A stretch of DNA of 64,000 bases from Algoriphagus sp. (GCF_029254265.1 NZ_JAQWXX010000025.1:108573-172572); one strand, 5' to 3'; shown: positions 17,806 to 27,477, numbered from the stretch's first letter. The notes: a model not told the origin generated them from the letters alone. Program-made: numbers and translations.

Positions 17806-19131
17806 TTACTTCTTTTTATATAGAAAGGACCCGCCTCCTTGTTTCAGGGTAAGTTCTCCATTTTCGGGATCGAAAATAAATACTGCTCCTACTGCCGGAA
17901 ATTCAAACTGATGTTTAGCGGTAGCCTCCAGCTTTGTATCAGGTTGGCCGGTGGGTTTAGCGATCAACGTATTGCCTTCCTTGACAAAGGTAAAACTGAT
18001 CGGAATCTGCTCCGAAACATAATCGCCCAAGTATTGGTCAATCTCGGCCTCCGCCACACTGAAACTTTGAAAAGATGGAATCGTGACTTCCTTCCCAAAG
18101 TACTCATTCAATACCGCCAAAATAATGTCATTGTTGTTCCAGTTTAGGCCATTGGAAAGTATGACAATAGCAACTTTTTCTTCCGGAAAATACCCCAAAA
18201 TGGATCGGAATCCATCGATCCCGCCTGTATGTCCGTAGGCCTTTTTTTCATAATACGGGAAAGAAAACAGCCCAAAACCATAGCCATCCTTGATTTCCAT
18301 CATCTGATCAAGGTTTTTCTGAGAAACTAACTTACCATCAAATAGCCCTTTAGCAAATTGGGCTAAATCTTCCCCTGTAGAACTAATTGCTCCTGCACCC
18401 ATGGGAATGGAGGGATGAGTTTCTTTTTCCACTACCCAACCGTCATTGTAGCCATAGGACCGTGCCTCTGCTGCCTGTGGGCTAATTACTCCAAAAACCT
18501 GGGTATTTTTTAGCTTGAGTGGTCGAACGATTTCCGTTTGGAGGATTTCTCCGTAGGGTTTTTTATGGATTTTTTCGAGAATATATGATAGAAGTACATA
18601 GTTGGAATTGCTATATGCGGCCTTGGAGTCCGGCTCGAAGTCACTCCCTCCCTCTAGGATAATTTGCAGCATTTCGGCTTCAGATTTAGCCTCAGTATTA
18701 TACTCAAGGTAGTTTTTGCTATCGGTGAAATTATGGATCCCACTCCGATGTTGTAAAAGATGGGCGATTTGGATTTTTTCCGCATTGGGTATCATGGGAT
18801 AAAAATCTGAAAGCGCTTGTTCCAAATTGAGTTCTTTGTCCTCAATACTTTTGAAAATCAAGACTGAAGTAAACATTTTGGAAATGGAACCTATCCGGTA
18901 CTGTGTCTCAACAATATTTTTTATTCCATTTTCCTGATCTGCATATCCACGACTTCTAGCGAAGCGAATTTGTCCATTTTCAGTGAGTAGGACAGTTCCC
19001 ATAAATTTGTTATGTACTTCCAGAGAATCCAAGAGTTGGTCGGCTTTGGAAAAATCTGTCTGCTGAGCCACTGATAGCTGAACTGAGACAAGCATCAGTA
19101 CAATTACTCCTAATTTTGAAAGGCTTTTCAT
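17806..19131 (-). CDS. Serine hydrolase, class C beta-lactamase-like fold, secreted
   Basis: 441 residues with signal peptide (LGVIVLMLVSVQLSVAQ). The penicillin-recognising-enzyme motifs are present: IGSISKMF (Ser-x-x-Lys nucleophile) near residue 93, YSNSNY (second motif) near 178, and HTGG (third motif, replacing KTG) near 308. A C-terminal beta domain of about 90 residues follows (YLGDYVSEQ onwards). Family members include esterases, D-aminopeptidases and carboxypeptidases; true beta-lactamase activity is not implied. It lies 59 bases downstream of the TonB receptor on the same strand, but with a gap that could hold its own promoter. Confidence 0.88.
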   Translation of the reverse strand: MKSLSKLGVIVLMLVSVQLSVAQQTDFSKADQLLDSLEVHNKFMGTVLLTENGQIRFARSRGYADQENGIKNIVETQYRIGSISKMFTSVLIFKSIEDKELNLEQALSDFYPMIPNAEKIQIAHLLQHRSGIHNFTDSKNYLEYNTEAKSEAEMLQIILEGGSDFEPDSKAAYSNSNYVLLSYILEKIHKKPYGEILQTEIVRPLKLKNTQVFGVISPQAAEARSYGYNDGWVVEKETHPSIPMGAGAISSTGEDLAQFAKGLFDGKLVSQKNLDQMMEIKDGYGFGLFSFPYYEKKAYGHTGGIDGFRSILGYFPEEKVAIVILSNGLNWNNNDIILAVLNEYFGKEVTIPSFQSFSVAEAEIDQYLGDYVSEQIPISFTFVKEGNTLIAKPTGQPDTKLEATAKHQFEFPAVGAVFIFDPENGELTLKQGGGSFLYKKK

Positions 19132-19190
19132 AGCGGTTATTTAATTAAACATTCCTTTTCTCTATTCTTGGGAAGGGGGGAGATTTAAAT

Positions 19191-21623
19191 TTAGTTTAAT
19201 CGATTTCGCTCTTCAGTACTTCCTGAATTGCTGTTTACTCGGAAGCTATCGCCTTTTGCAAAGCGGTATCTTAGCGTAAATCGAATTCCCTGATTACTTC
19301 GGTATTGTCTGAATGAAGTGTCTATATCAGCAAAGTCCACTTTAGCTCTAATTACTTGGGTACGGAAGAGATCTGTTCCATTCACCGCAATGGTTAACTT
19401 GTCTTTCATGATGGATTTGGTCACCCCAGCATCCACCCAGCCGAATCCTTCGATAGAACCTTGTCCCCAGATTTGCGGTCCAAGATACATTCCCATTAAT
19501 TCTACTTTAAACCCTTTTGGCAAAGTGAAATTATGCTGTGATCTCACCATAAAAGAAGTCTGAGCATTATCCAGGTAATCATCTCCAATCTGAGACTTGA
19601 ATCGGTTGTAATTTACCTGAACCATATTGGAAGTTCCCCACCATTTTTTAATGTCCACTGGAATGATTGCCCGGAAATTTGCATTCTTTGTTTTGTCAAA
19701 GTTATCCGTAAATGTAGTCGTGGTCCGGTCTTCTTGATCTTGGATAAAGACTTGCATAAATGCATCCTGAGTCTCCGAATAGCCGACTGTGAATTGATAC
19801 ATTCCTTTCACCACATGATTCATTTCAAAGTTGTTTGAATACTGCGGCTTCAGATTTGGGTTTCCTCGCTCAGAAGTCAAAGGATCTATGTAATAGACAA
19901 ATGGATTAAGCAATCTGTAATTTGGTCGAGTGATCCTCCGATTTGCCGTATATACAATCTGGTAGTTTTCGCTGACTTGATGCTGAATAAATGCACTTGG
20001 AAAGAGGTTGAAATAATTCTGAGTATTCAGCTGATTCAGCGTCACAGAATTCCCCTCGATATCAGAGTATTCACCTCTTAGTCCTGCTTGGAAAGAAACT
20101 TTATCAGAAAACTTCCCTTTAAATGAGGCATAGCCCGCAATAACATTCTCATGATATATAAATTGATTGCTACTCGGATCTGGCTCAAAAGGACCATCTT
20201 CATTTGACCGGCTGAGATCAAGATTATTGTCTGATTTTACCCAAGATCCTTTCAATCCTGTTTCAAAAGTGCTTCCGTTTTTCAAAGGTTTTACAAAGTC
20301 CACTTTGGCAGTGAATATATTGTAGTACATATCATTCAGCGTCAGAATTCGATCTTGCATTCCCCCTATCTGGTCTTCACCCGTCCAGGTCAAATTGGTC
20401 AAAAGTGACTCGCTATCCGAATTCATTCGAGTAAAATCAACATCGGAAGTAATCTTTGTCCCCAAAGTATCTAGCTTCCCTTCGTAATGGATATTTCCAA
20501 AAATTCGGTCGCTGTGACCATCAGCATTATTATCTGAATCCAAGTAGCTGTTTTCAGTCATTGCGGGACTCGTGATTTCTGTGGATGATCTATTTGTGTT
20601 AAGATCATTGGAATTTGAAACTTGCACATTCAAACCCAAGTTGTGATTTTCATTGATTTCATAATTCGCAGCTCCGCTGAAAAACAGGTTCTTGTCTCTT
20701 TGCTTAATTCTTGATTCCTGGCTGAAATTGGATATGCCTTCAGGGAGTGTAAAATTTCGCTCGATTTCTAAATCGTTGTAAATCGCATATTCATTAAAGT
20801 TGAGATTGGCATTTGTAGTCCACTTTCCCTGTTTTACATTGAGCGCTATTCCTCCGATCGGAGCCCATAGGCCATTGTACTGTCCTCCAGCTTGGACGTT
20901 TCCAAAAACTCCATCCACCGAATTCTTTTTCAATATAATGTTGATCACTCCTGCAGAACCCTCTGCATCAAATCGGGCTGAGGGATTATTGATCACTTCT
21001 AAGCTCTTGATATTATCCGCTGGCATCGCTCTTAGGAAATTGGCAAGATCTGTAGCACTCATGTAGGTTTGGCGATCATTGATCATGACTACTACTCCAG
21101 AACGACCATTTAGATTGATAATTCCATCCTGATCTACATAGATTCCCGGAGATCTGCCGATCACATCGAGCACATTTGATCCTTCAGCCAAAACGGTACC
21201 CTCAACATTCACGATAGTTTTATCAGGTTCTATGATGATTTCAGGCCTCGTGGATTGAACAGTCACCTCATTCAGGCCTGTCATCTCATCCTCGATAGAG
21301 ATAGTTCCCATTTCTTTGATCAAGCCAGAAACCAATTCAAATGAATCAGACTCAAATGACTTAAAGCCAATTGAAGAAATCACCAATTTGACATTTCCGG
21401 TTTTAATAGTTTCAATTAGAAACTCGCCCGCTTCGTTGGAGACAGTTCCATCAACTAATCCCCCGGCACCTACATTGATCAGGGCTATATTAGCAAAGAG
21501 AACGGCTTCCCCTTTTTGATCTAATACTTTTCCGGAGATTTTACTTACTTCTTTTGCAGCCAGAGTGCTAATCCCTAGCATGTAGATTAAGAGGGTAAAA
21601 AAGATAATGTTGGTAGTTTTCAT
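19191..21623 (-). CDS. TonB-dependent outer-membrane receptor (outer membrane beta-barrel family)
   Basis: 810 residues with a signal peptide ending near TLAA. Order: a carboxypeptidase-regulatory-like domain (about 28-115, SGKVLDQKGEAVLFANIALINVG), a plug domain (about 125-235, with SNVLDVIGRSPGIYVDQDG and SLEVINNPSARFDAEGSAG), then a beta barrel ending in LRYRFAKGDSFR rather than a classic terminal Phe. This is the outer-membrane receptor type common in Bacteroidota. No SusD partner is adjacent, so polysaccharide uptake is unlikely; the substrate (siderophore, peptide or other) is not visible. No regulator site was recognised upstream. Confidence 0.88.
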   Translation of the reverse strand: MKTTNIIFFTLLIYMLGISTLAAKEVSKISGKVLDQKGEAVLFANIALINVGAGGLVDGTVSNEAGEFLIETIKTGNVKLVISSIGFKSFESDSFELVSGLIKEMGTISIEDEMTGLNEVTVQSTRPEIIIEPDKTIVNVEGTVLAEGSNVLDVIGRSPGIYVDQDGIINLNGRSGVVVMINDRQTYMSATDLANFLRAMPADNIKSLEVINNPSARFDAEGSAGVINIILKKNSVDGVFGNVQAGGQYNGLWAPIGGIALNVKQGKWTTNANLNFNEYAIYNDLEIERNFTLPEGISNFSQESRIKQRDKNLFFSGAANYEINENHNLGLNVQVSNSNDLNTNRSSTEITSPAMTENSYLDSDNNADGHSDRIFGNIHYEGKLDTLGTKITSDVDFTRMNSDSESLLTNLTWTGEDQIGGMQDRILTLNDMYYNIFTAKVDFVKPLKNGSTFETGLKGSWVKSDNNLDLSRSNEDGPFEPDPSSNQFIYHENVIAGYASFKGKFSDKVSFQAGLRGEYSDIEGNSVTLNQLNTQNYFNLFPSAFIQHQVSENYQIVYTANRRITRPNYRLLNPFVYYIDPLTSERGNPNLKPQYSNNFEMNHVVKGMYQFTVGYSETQDAFMQVFIQDQEDRTTTTFTDNFDKTKNANFRAIIPVDIKKWWGTSNMVQVNYNRFKSQIGDDYLDNAQTSFMVRSQHNFTLPKGFKVELMGMYLGPQIWGQGSIEGFGWVDAGVTKSIMKDKLTIAVNGTDLFRTQVIRAKVDFADIDTSFRQYRSNQGIRFTLRYRFAKGDSFRVNSNSGSTEERNRLN

Positions 21624-21775
21624 TTTAATGCTGGTTGGTTTTGTTTTCGTACCAACCTATGAAAAGAAAATGCCAATGAATAAAATCAGCCTAAAATCGC
21701 TAAAAAGGGAGGTTTTGTTTTTCTGTTGAAAAACCCTGTTTCAAAAACGTACACTTTTCCCGTTCGATTTTAAAA

Positions 21776-21808
21776 CAAAAAAATCCCCAAACCTTTAGGC
21801 ATGGGGAT
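21776..21808 (-). terminator. Rho-independent terminator after superoxide dismutase gene
   Basis: Stem ATCCCCA / TGGGGAT with a 12-base loop followed on the minus strand by a run of T and T-rich sequence. It lies 21 bases past the stop at 21830. Confidence 0.8.
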
Positions 21809-21829
21809 CTTTTAACCAATGATCAGGTA

Positions 21830-22435
21830 TTACTTCGCTGCTGCGTAGTTTTTACTTACCTCATCCCAATTCACGACATTCCAGAATGAAGCAATGTAAT
21901 CGGGTCGTCTGTTTTGGTAATTCAAATAATAGGCATGCTCCCATACGTCTAATCCCATGATAGGAGTGCCAGGGCACTCTGCAATGTCCATTAGAGGATT
22001 ATCTTGATTTGGAGTTGAGCATACACAAAGTTCTTTCTTGGTGTCCACACAAAGCCAAGCCCATCCGGAACCAAATCTGGTTGCAGCAGCTTTGTTAAAA
22101 GTCTCTTTGAAAGCATCAAATGATCCGAATTTTGCATCAATAGCTGCCGCTAATTCTCCAGTAGGCGCTCCGCCTCCATTGGGAGATAAGATAGTCCAGA
22201 ATAGGCTATGATTGTAATGTCCGCCACCATTATTCCTTACTGCAGTATTTGAACCTGCTACTTTTAAAAGTTCGATAAGGGATTTTCCTTCGAGATCAGT
22301 TCCCGAAATAGCATTATTCAAATTGGTCACATAACCATTATGATGCTTTCCATGGTGGATCTCCATTGTTCTCGTATCAATATTTGGTTCTAATGCATTT
22401 GTTGCATAAGGAAGCGCTGGTAATTCAAAAGCCAT
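21830..22435 (-). CDS. Superoxide dismutase, Fe/Mn family
   Basis: 201 residues, the family length. Metal ligands are visible: His in [13 protein letters not shown] near residue 27, His in [11 protein letters not shown] near 78, and the Asp and His in [18 protein letters not shown] near 163-167. The enzyme turns superoxide into hydrogen peroxide and oxygen. No signal peptide, so it is cytoplasmic. I cannot assign iron or manganese from these motifs with confidence, so no symbol is given. It is alone between two terminator-like regions; OxyR and Ohr lie far off in the same window. Confidence 0.95.
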   Translation of the reverse strand: MAFELPALPYATNALEPNIDTRTMEIHHGKHHNGYVTNLNNAISGTDLEGKSLIELLKVAGSNTAVRNNGGGHYNHSLFWTILSPNGGGAPTGELAAAIDAKFGSFDAFKETFNKAAATRFGSGWAWLCVDTKKELCVCSTPNQDNPLMDIAECPGTPIMGLDVWEHAYYLNYQNRRPDYIASFWNVVNWDEVSKNYAAAK

Positions 22436-22538
22436 TTTCTTAAAATTTAAAGGTTATACAATGAGTTAAAATGATTCAAATAATCTGCTTTCAAAACCCC
22501 CTTTGCAATAAAAAGGTTCTGTAAGAACAAAATTCCTT

Positions 22539-22982
22539 TTATTCTCTAAGCTTTTTAAAAAAATTATTCAAAAGCAATTCGGCTTCTTGGGCTAAGGTCC
22601 CGGCAAATATTTTGGTCTTTGGATGTAGGATTGAAGGCTCAACTTTCATGCATCCTCTTTTCGGATCGGATGTAGCGTAGTGGATTTCTCCGATTTGGGA
22701 CCAAAACAATGCTCCTCCACACATCACGCAGGGTTCCAAAGTGACGTAAAGCTTGCAATCAATCAGGTATTTAGCTCCCAAGAAATTTGCTGCCGAGGTA
22801 ATAGCAACCATTTCGGCATGTGCGGTTACATCATTCAATCGCTCTGTCTGATTATAGCCCTTGGCGATAATTCGATTTTTGGATACGATCACTGCGCCTA
22901 CAGGGATTTCCCCCTCCTCAAAAGCATAATGAGCCTGCTTTAAGGCTTCATTCATGAAATATTCGTGGCTGGAAAGCTCCAA
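22539..22982 (-). CDS. tadA: tRNA-adenosine deaminase-like nucleoside deaminase (TadA type)
   Basis: 147 residues. The zinc deaminase signature is intact: TAHAEMVAI (His ligand and catalytic Glu) near residue 55 and LEPCVMCGGALFWSQI (two Cys ligands) near 85. N-terminal MNEALKQAHYAFEEGEIPVGAVIV and C-terminal LLNNFFKKLRE match TadA, which deaminates the wobble adenosine of tRNA-Arg to inosine. Guanine or cytosine deaminases share the zinc site, but the PVGAVIV and YATSDPKRGC segments favour TadA. It lies 3 bases after the PiT-like gene stop, so the two are likely co-transcribed. Confidence 0.85.
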   Translation of the reverse strand: MELSSHEYFMNEALKQAHYAFEEGEIPVGAVIVSKNRIIAKGYNQTERLNDVTAHAEMVAITSAANFLGAKYLIDCKLYVTLEPCVMCGGALFWSQIGEIHYATSDPKRGCMKVEPSILHPKTKIFAGTLAQEAELLLNNFFKKLRE

Positions 22983-22985
22983 TGA

Positions 22986-24122
22986 TTAAAAATTTAGCAT
23001 TTCGAGAATCTCATTTCTCACGCCTTCATTGATAACTACCGCCAAAATCAAAGACACCAAAAGACCTATAAATGCTTTTACGACATCATTCTTAGCTAGT
23101 CGATACGCTCGTGTCACTAATTCTTTTCGCTTTTTCTCCTTCCCGACTTTTCCTAATGCAATCGCCAACTCTCTGCCTCCAAGCAATCCAATAAAGACCC
23201 AGGTTGTACTCATTGGTACATTGCTGTAGATCTTGAAATAAAACAAAATAATAGCGTACACAAAGTCCACAATAGTAGCTGCTCGGACGTCCGTTACATT
23301 GGATTTCTCATTGACAATCCCCTGGATTTTATCTCCTTTCAGGTAAAAAAGGAAACCAATCCCAACAAATACAAAACCTGCATAGGCAATGAATTCTACG
23401 ACGGACAATTGTCTGGGAAGGAATACTGCAATATTAGCTGCATCCTGCATGATCCAAACTGCCCAAAGTGTACCTGAAGTGATCCACTGGAGGACTGTCC
23501 AATAAGGCTTAGCCTCACCTTTGAGGTAATCTTTCACCAAACGCTCGATCGCATACCAGACGATAATGGCTACAAAAAAAGCTAGGAGGTAACCCAAAAA
23601 GCTTTTCTTCATTACCTCCAGAATAGTACCTGCTTTGTAGGTAAATACATTCAAAAGCAGGAAAGTCGTCGATACAGGCATTCTAAGCCTGGTCATAATC
23701 AATAAAACAATCGGAGCTGCAAGCTGAAGAAATACAAAACTCTCCGCTGCTTTCTCCAATCCGGGGACACTGAGGCGCTGATAACTCACATCTCCATTAA
23801 AGGCAAACCAGCTGTAAGTCACTGTCCCAACGAAGATCAAACCCATAAATAACCAAAGCCAGTACCATTTCCTGTTTTGATTGGAGGCGATGAAAGTACC
23901 AATCGTCTGAATACTGTCATTGGCGATAGCAGAATAGGCTGCTAAAGCAAACCCAAACCACATCGCAGCATAGGTATAGGATGTTATGAGACCAGCGATG
24001 GATACCAGAATACAAATCACTATTAGGAATGGCTTTTCCTTCTTTGTGAAATCAAAAAGTGAATAAGCGCTTTTGGAGAGCTTATCTTGATTAATGTTTT
24101 GGTCTATTGTTTTTTTGGCCAT
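22986..24122 (-). CDS. PiT-like inorganic phosphate transporter
   Basis: 378 residues with about 10 hydrophobic segments. The repeated PiT half-signature is recognisable: AIANDSIQTIGTFIASN at residues 65-81 (N68-D69 in place of the usual GANDxxN) and MPVSTTFLL near 147; in the second half VPMSTTWVFIGLLGGRELA near 318 matches the PVSTTH element. The Asn-to-Gln/Thr changes show it is divergent. PiT proteins couple phosphate entry to protons or sodium in the inner membrane. It is divergently arranged from a Na/Pi cotransporter at 24367, 244 bases away, which supports a phosphate role. Substrate remains inferred. Confidence 0.7.
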   Translation of the reverse strand: MAKKTIDQNINQDKLSKSAYSLFDFTKKEKPFLIVICILVSIAGLITSYTYAAMWFGFALAAYSAIANDSIQTIGTFIASNQNRKWYWLWLFMGLIFVGTVTYSWFAFNGDVSYQRLSVPGLEKAAESFVFLQLAAPIVLLIMTRLRMPVSTTFLLLNVFTYKAGTILEVMKKSFLGYLLAFFVAIIVWYAIERLVKDYLKGEAKPYWTVLQWITSGTLWAVWIMQDAANIAVFLPRQLSVVEFIAYAGFVFVGIGFLFYLKGDKIQGIVNEKSNVTDVRAATIVDFVYAIILFYFKIYSNVPMSTTWVFIGLLGGRELAIALGKVGKEKKRKELVTRAYRLAKNDVVKAFIGLLVSLILAVVINEGVRNEILEMLNF

Positions 24123-24366
24123 TGGGTGGCTGTTGTTCGGCGGCTAAAATTAAAGAAGATAATCTGGCCTGCCATATTAACAAATTGTTAAGGAACTGCA
24201 ATTTCAGGCTAAAAGGAATGCGTCATCTTGTTTTCCGCAAAAAAATTTCAACTTTTGCTCAATATTTTATTAAAAATTTGGGTTTTGCCTTTAGTTTTTA
24301 TCGAAAGAGTAAATAACCTCTGAAAATTAACTGTAGCCGAAAACAAAAATATATTTATTCCAACGC

Positions 24367-25476
24367 ATGGAAACCATCGAATTGCAAAAGAAAAAGCAAA
24401 GTAAGATCAAAAGCTATCTCATTATGCTTTTGGCTTTGCTCCTTTTCATTTTTGCAATAGACCTACTCACAGTAGCCATGAGTCAGCTGAATAACAATGT
24501 TGCTGAAAACATTTTATCTGCGACTAGGAATCCCTTCGTCAGTCTATTTATCGGTCTTCTGATGACTGCACTGATCCAAAGCAGCTCTACAGTGACAGCG
24601 AGTATAGTAGCAGTAGTGGCAGCCGGAAATCTAACACTGGAACAAGCGGTCCCAATGGTCATGGGTGCCAATATAGGTACTACGCTGACTTCTACTTTAG
24701 TTTCTCTTTCCTACATCATGAACCGAAAACAGTTCAAGAGGGCACTTTCTGCGGGAATTTTACACGATATATTCAACATTTTCACAGTTCTCATTTTATT
24801 GCCGCTGGAGATTTCATTTGGGTTTCTCTCCAAAATGGCTTTATCGATTGCCCATTTTTTTGCTCCTGATGAAAACTATATGGGTCCAATCGTATACAAC
24901 AAGGTTTTTACTAGACCCTTGACAGAATGGATTACAGAGACCATCAATATCCCTTTTCTCACTATGCTGCTAGCCATATTCATGGTTTTCGGCGCAATCA
25001 AATTACTTTCTACTTCCGTCTATCGAGCATTTGTGGTGGATTCGTTCAAGGAGATCAACAATTTCATTTTCAAAAATCCATATTTGGCATTTATCTATGG
25101 TACTTTTTTTACTGCTGCCGTACAATCAAGCACTGTGACCACGTCTTTGGTCGTGCCACTGGTTTCCAATAAAAAAGTTTCGCTTCCAAAATCATTTCCT
25201 TTTATCATCGGTGCTAATATCGGAACGACTATTACTGCAGCAATTGCGGCTATCTATAAAACTGAAGCTGCAATCGCTTTAGCATTAGTACATTTTCTTT
25301 TTAATGTTTTTGGAGCAATGATCTTTTTACCCTTTCCTTTGATTCGGAGGATTCCTGTTAGACTAGCTTCCTGGATGGGCAAAAAGTCTATAGAGAGCAG
25401 ATTTATAGGCTTTGCTTACATCTTACTCACCTTTTTTATCATTCCTTTTTTACTAATCTATTTTAGTAAAGATTAA
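24367..25476 (+). CDS. Na/Pi cotransporter family protein (NptA/PNaS)
   Basis: 369 residues with two homologous membrane repeats. Each has the family QSS signature: ALIQSSSTVTASIVAVVAAG with MGANIGTTLTST (residues 65-115), and AAVQSSTVTTSLVVPLVSNK with IGANIGTTITAA (residues 255-310). The family moves sodium with phosphate across the inner membrane. No C-terminal PhoU domain is present, unlike longer bacterial homologues. It is divergent from the PiT-like gene. The AT-rich leader has no obvious ribosome site. Confidence 0.9.
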   Translation: METIELQKKKQSKIKSYLIMLLALLLFIFAIDLLTVAMSQLNNNVAENILSATRNPFVSLFIGLLMTALIQSSSTVTASIVAVVAAGNLTLEQAVPMVMGANIGTTLTSTLVSLSYIMNRKQFKRALSAGILHDIFNIFTVLILLPLEISFGFLSKMALSIAHFFAPDENYMGPIVYNKVFTRPLTEWITETINIPFLTMLLAIFMVFGAIKLLSTSVYRAFVVDSFKEINNFIFKNPYLAFIYGTFFTAAVQSSTVTTSLVVPLVSNKKVSLPKSFPFIIGANIGTTITAAIAAIYKTEAAIALALVHFLFNVFGAMIFLPFPLIRRIPVRLASWMGKKSIESRFIGFAYILLTFFIIPFLLIYFSKD

Positions 25477-25482
25477 TATAGA

Positions 25483-26697
25483 TTAAGACTCTTCATCTGA
25501 TTGGACAAAATCAGTCAAATACATAAACTCCAAGGTCAAATCCCCATCTCTTGCAATAGTGGCCCGCTCAAGAATGGGTGCATTCTCCTCAAGTAAAGCA
25601 GGAATAACCCACTTAGTCAGTTGCTCTCCAAACTCCCTGCTTGCTTCTCGGGGAAGTTCGCAAGGTAAATTATCAATCGCCATTACGGAGATACTGGTCT
25701 GGCTTCCAAATGCCGGCAAAGCCTCATGGGTATTTCGATCAATATCAAACACTGGGTCAGTGATAGTGGAAGACTTGATAGTAGTAGGTATAGATCCATT
25801 GATGTCGCAGGAGATGTCTGCAATGACTGAAATTTGAAAATCGTCGTTTGCGATTTCATCAAGTTCAAAAAGCCTTGGAGCCGCCGGATCCCAATAAGCG
25901 GCAGAAATCAGAATTTCAGCAACTTCAGCGAATTTTTGAAAATGACTTTCGTATCGCTCCGGATATTTATAAAATTCAGATCGTTCATAGCCTCCGTCAG
26001 ATTTTCTTCTGTTATAATCCTCAGACTTCAGCATTACAAAAACCGGTTCTTCAAAATAATGGAATAAAAATTCCTCTTTAGAAATCTGCTTGATATTCAG
26101 TTTCTGTAAAATTTCCAAAACTCCCTTTGCAACTCTTCCAGTACCTGTTACCACGATCTTTATAGGAGGTAGTTGTACCTTTGAAAGTTCAGCGTGTAGC
26201 TCATTAAGATCAAAACAGTCCTTAGCTCTTTTAAGATCGAAAAGTGCTGTTTTTTGGCCATAGGTCCAGAATGCATTATATGCTCCTACGATTCCTGCCC
26301 ATCTTCCAAAAGCAACCACGCGATTACCATCTTCGTCTTTCAATACTTCATAATCCAACAATCGAATATTCTTGTCAAGGATGGCTTTTAAAAGCTTTCT
26401 ATTGTAAGGCTGCTTTTTCATCGTATGAGAAAAGAAAAAATAGGTTTTCTCTGGAATCAACTGATCGATTTTCACCTCCTTCACTCCAAACAATACGTCA
26501 CAAGAAGAAATGTCATCGACCACTTCTATTCCCGCATCGAGATATTCTTGGTCAGTAATTACACGGACATTACTTGATTCCACTTGGACACTTATTTTAC
26601 CGGCATAATCCCTCTGGATTGCTTGAAGCTGGCTAGGCGTAAATGGAACCCGTTTGTCTGGAGGGTTTTTTCCTTCGCGGATTATTCCGATTTTCAT
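25483..26697 (-). CDS. Lysine-ketoglutarate reductase-like (saccharopine dehydrogenase family) enzyme
   Basis: 404 residues, AlaDH/PNT-type N-terminal domain plus Rossmann domain (VVTGTGRVAKGVLEIL near residue 185). Several stretches resemble the lysine-ketoglutarate reductase part of animal AASS and yeast Lys1: VLFGVKE, FFFSHTMKKQPYN, RLLDYEVLKDEDGNRVVAFG with RWAG, YWDPAAPRL, DISCDINGSI and AIDNLPCELPREAS. The K of VKE and H of FSHT align with the catalytic Lys/His pair of the family. The likely reaction is reversible joining of lysine and 2-oxoglutarate to saccharopine with NAD(P)H, but no separate saccharopine oxidase gene is in the window. Alanine dehydrogenase is less likely. Confidence 0.75.
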   Translation of the reverse strand: MKIGIIREGKNPPDKRVPFTPSQLQAIQRDYAGKISVQVESSNVRVITDQEYLDAGIEVVDDISSCDVLFGVKEVKIDQLIPEKTYFFFSHTMKKQPYNRKLLKAILDKNIRLLDYEVLKDEDGNRVVAFGRWAGIVGAYNAFWTYGQKTALFDLKRAKDCFDLNELHAELSKVQLPPIKIVVTGTGRVAKGVLEILQKLNIKQISKEEFLFHYFEEPVFVMLKSEDYNRRKSDGGYERSEFYKYPERYESHFQKFAEVAEILISAAYWDPAAPRLFELDEIANDDFQISVIADISCDINGSIPTTIKSSTITDPVFDIDRNTHEALPAFGSQTSISVMAIDNLPCELPREASREFGEQLTKWVIPALLEENAPILERATIARDGDLTLEFMYLTDFVQSDEES

Positions 26698-26720
26698 GCG
26701 TTTATTATTGTTCTTTGATT

Positions 26721-26850
26721 GTCACATAGTCCGTCCCGAACTTGTCTGCTGAATTTGAGGCCATTTCGGGGAAATCTCGCAAGGGTTTCTCATATCCATC
26801 GGCAAACCCCTCTGTGTGACGTTCTAGGTCATGTTCGATTTCATAAGATA
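26721..26850. repeat. Intergenic palindromic repeat, copy A (REP/MITE-like)
   Basis: Shares with the 40750-40857 copy the blocks GTCCCGAACT, TTTCGGGGAAATCTCGCA and CATGTTCGATTTCATA in the same order. Copy A has 19 extra bases inside the first hairpin. It is bounded by GTCACA (26721-26726) and TGTGAC (26815-26820). It fills the gap between the divergent 25483 and 26877 genes. Confidence 0.6.
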
Positions 26851-26876
26851 TTTACACTGGGTAATCAATCATTTAG

Positions 26877-27452
26877 ATGGAATATATACTTCTCACTCTT
26901 TCTTGGACTGTATTTTACACACTTCATTCCTTATTGGCAAGCTCCAAGTTAAAAAGAATTTTGCGGGTAAAAATCGGTTCCGCCTTTAAATGGTACCGCC
27001 TTTTTTATTCCGTATTCTCACTAGTTCTAATTACAGGAATAATGGTACAATCGGCTTTAATCCCAAAAATAATTTTGATATCCAAAGGTACGTTTACCAT
27101 CTATCTAGGCTATTTATTCGCTGCTTTTGGAACGATCATTCTGGTAAAATCTGCAAAAAAGATTGCTCTTTCAAATTTTATAGGTTTCAACTCCTCAGAA
27201 CAAAAGCAGGAAAAATTAGTGATTTCGGGTATTTATTCAAAAATCAGACATCCACTTTATGCAGGCCTGATATTGGTGTTTTTGGGATATTTCTTCTTTT
27301 CGGGAAGTGTGACGGCCGCAGTTCATTTAGCTTGCTTGTTAGTGTACTTGCCTTTTGGGATTTATTTTGAAGAAAAAAATCTAATTGATCTATTCGGAGA
27401 TCAATACAAAGTCTATCGCACTAAGGTACCCGCTATTTTGCCTTGGTTATAA
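26877..27452 (+). CDS. Isoprenylcysteine carboxylmethyltransferase-like integral membrane methyltransferase
   Basis: 191 residues with about five membrane spans. The C-terminal half carries the ICMT/PEMT pattern: SGIYSKIRHPLYAGLILVF near residue 120 and FEEKNLIDLFGDQYKVYRTKVPAILP near 165, the SAM-contacting region with the Arg-His-Pro and Glu-Glu motifs. Bacterial members methylate unknown small or lipid acceptors, so the substrate is not named. The N-terminal half is hydrophobic with no other motif. It is followed at once by a hairpin shared with the convergent FKBP operon. Confidence 0.72.
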   Translation: MEYILLTLSWTVFYTLHSLLASSKLKRILRVKIGSAFKWYRLFYSVFSLVLITGIMVQSALIPKIILISKGTFTIYLGYLFAAFGTIILVKSAKKIALSNFIGFNSSEQKQEKLVISGIYSKIRHPLYAGLILVFLGYFFFSGSVTAAVHLACLLVYLPFGIYFEEKNLIDLFGDQYKVYRTKVPAILPWL

Positions 27453-27475
27453 AAAAAGAGGGCCTAAGCCCTCTT
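27451..27475 (-). terminator. Terminator of the FKBP operon
   Basis: Eight-base stem AAGAGGGC / GCCCTCTT around CTAA. On the minus strand a run of seven T follows, so it terminates the FKBP operon whose last stop is at 27478. It also sits directly behind the plus-strand gene ending at 27452. Confidence 0.85.
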
Positions 27476-27477
27476 AA

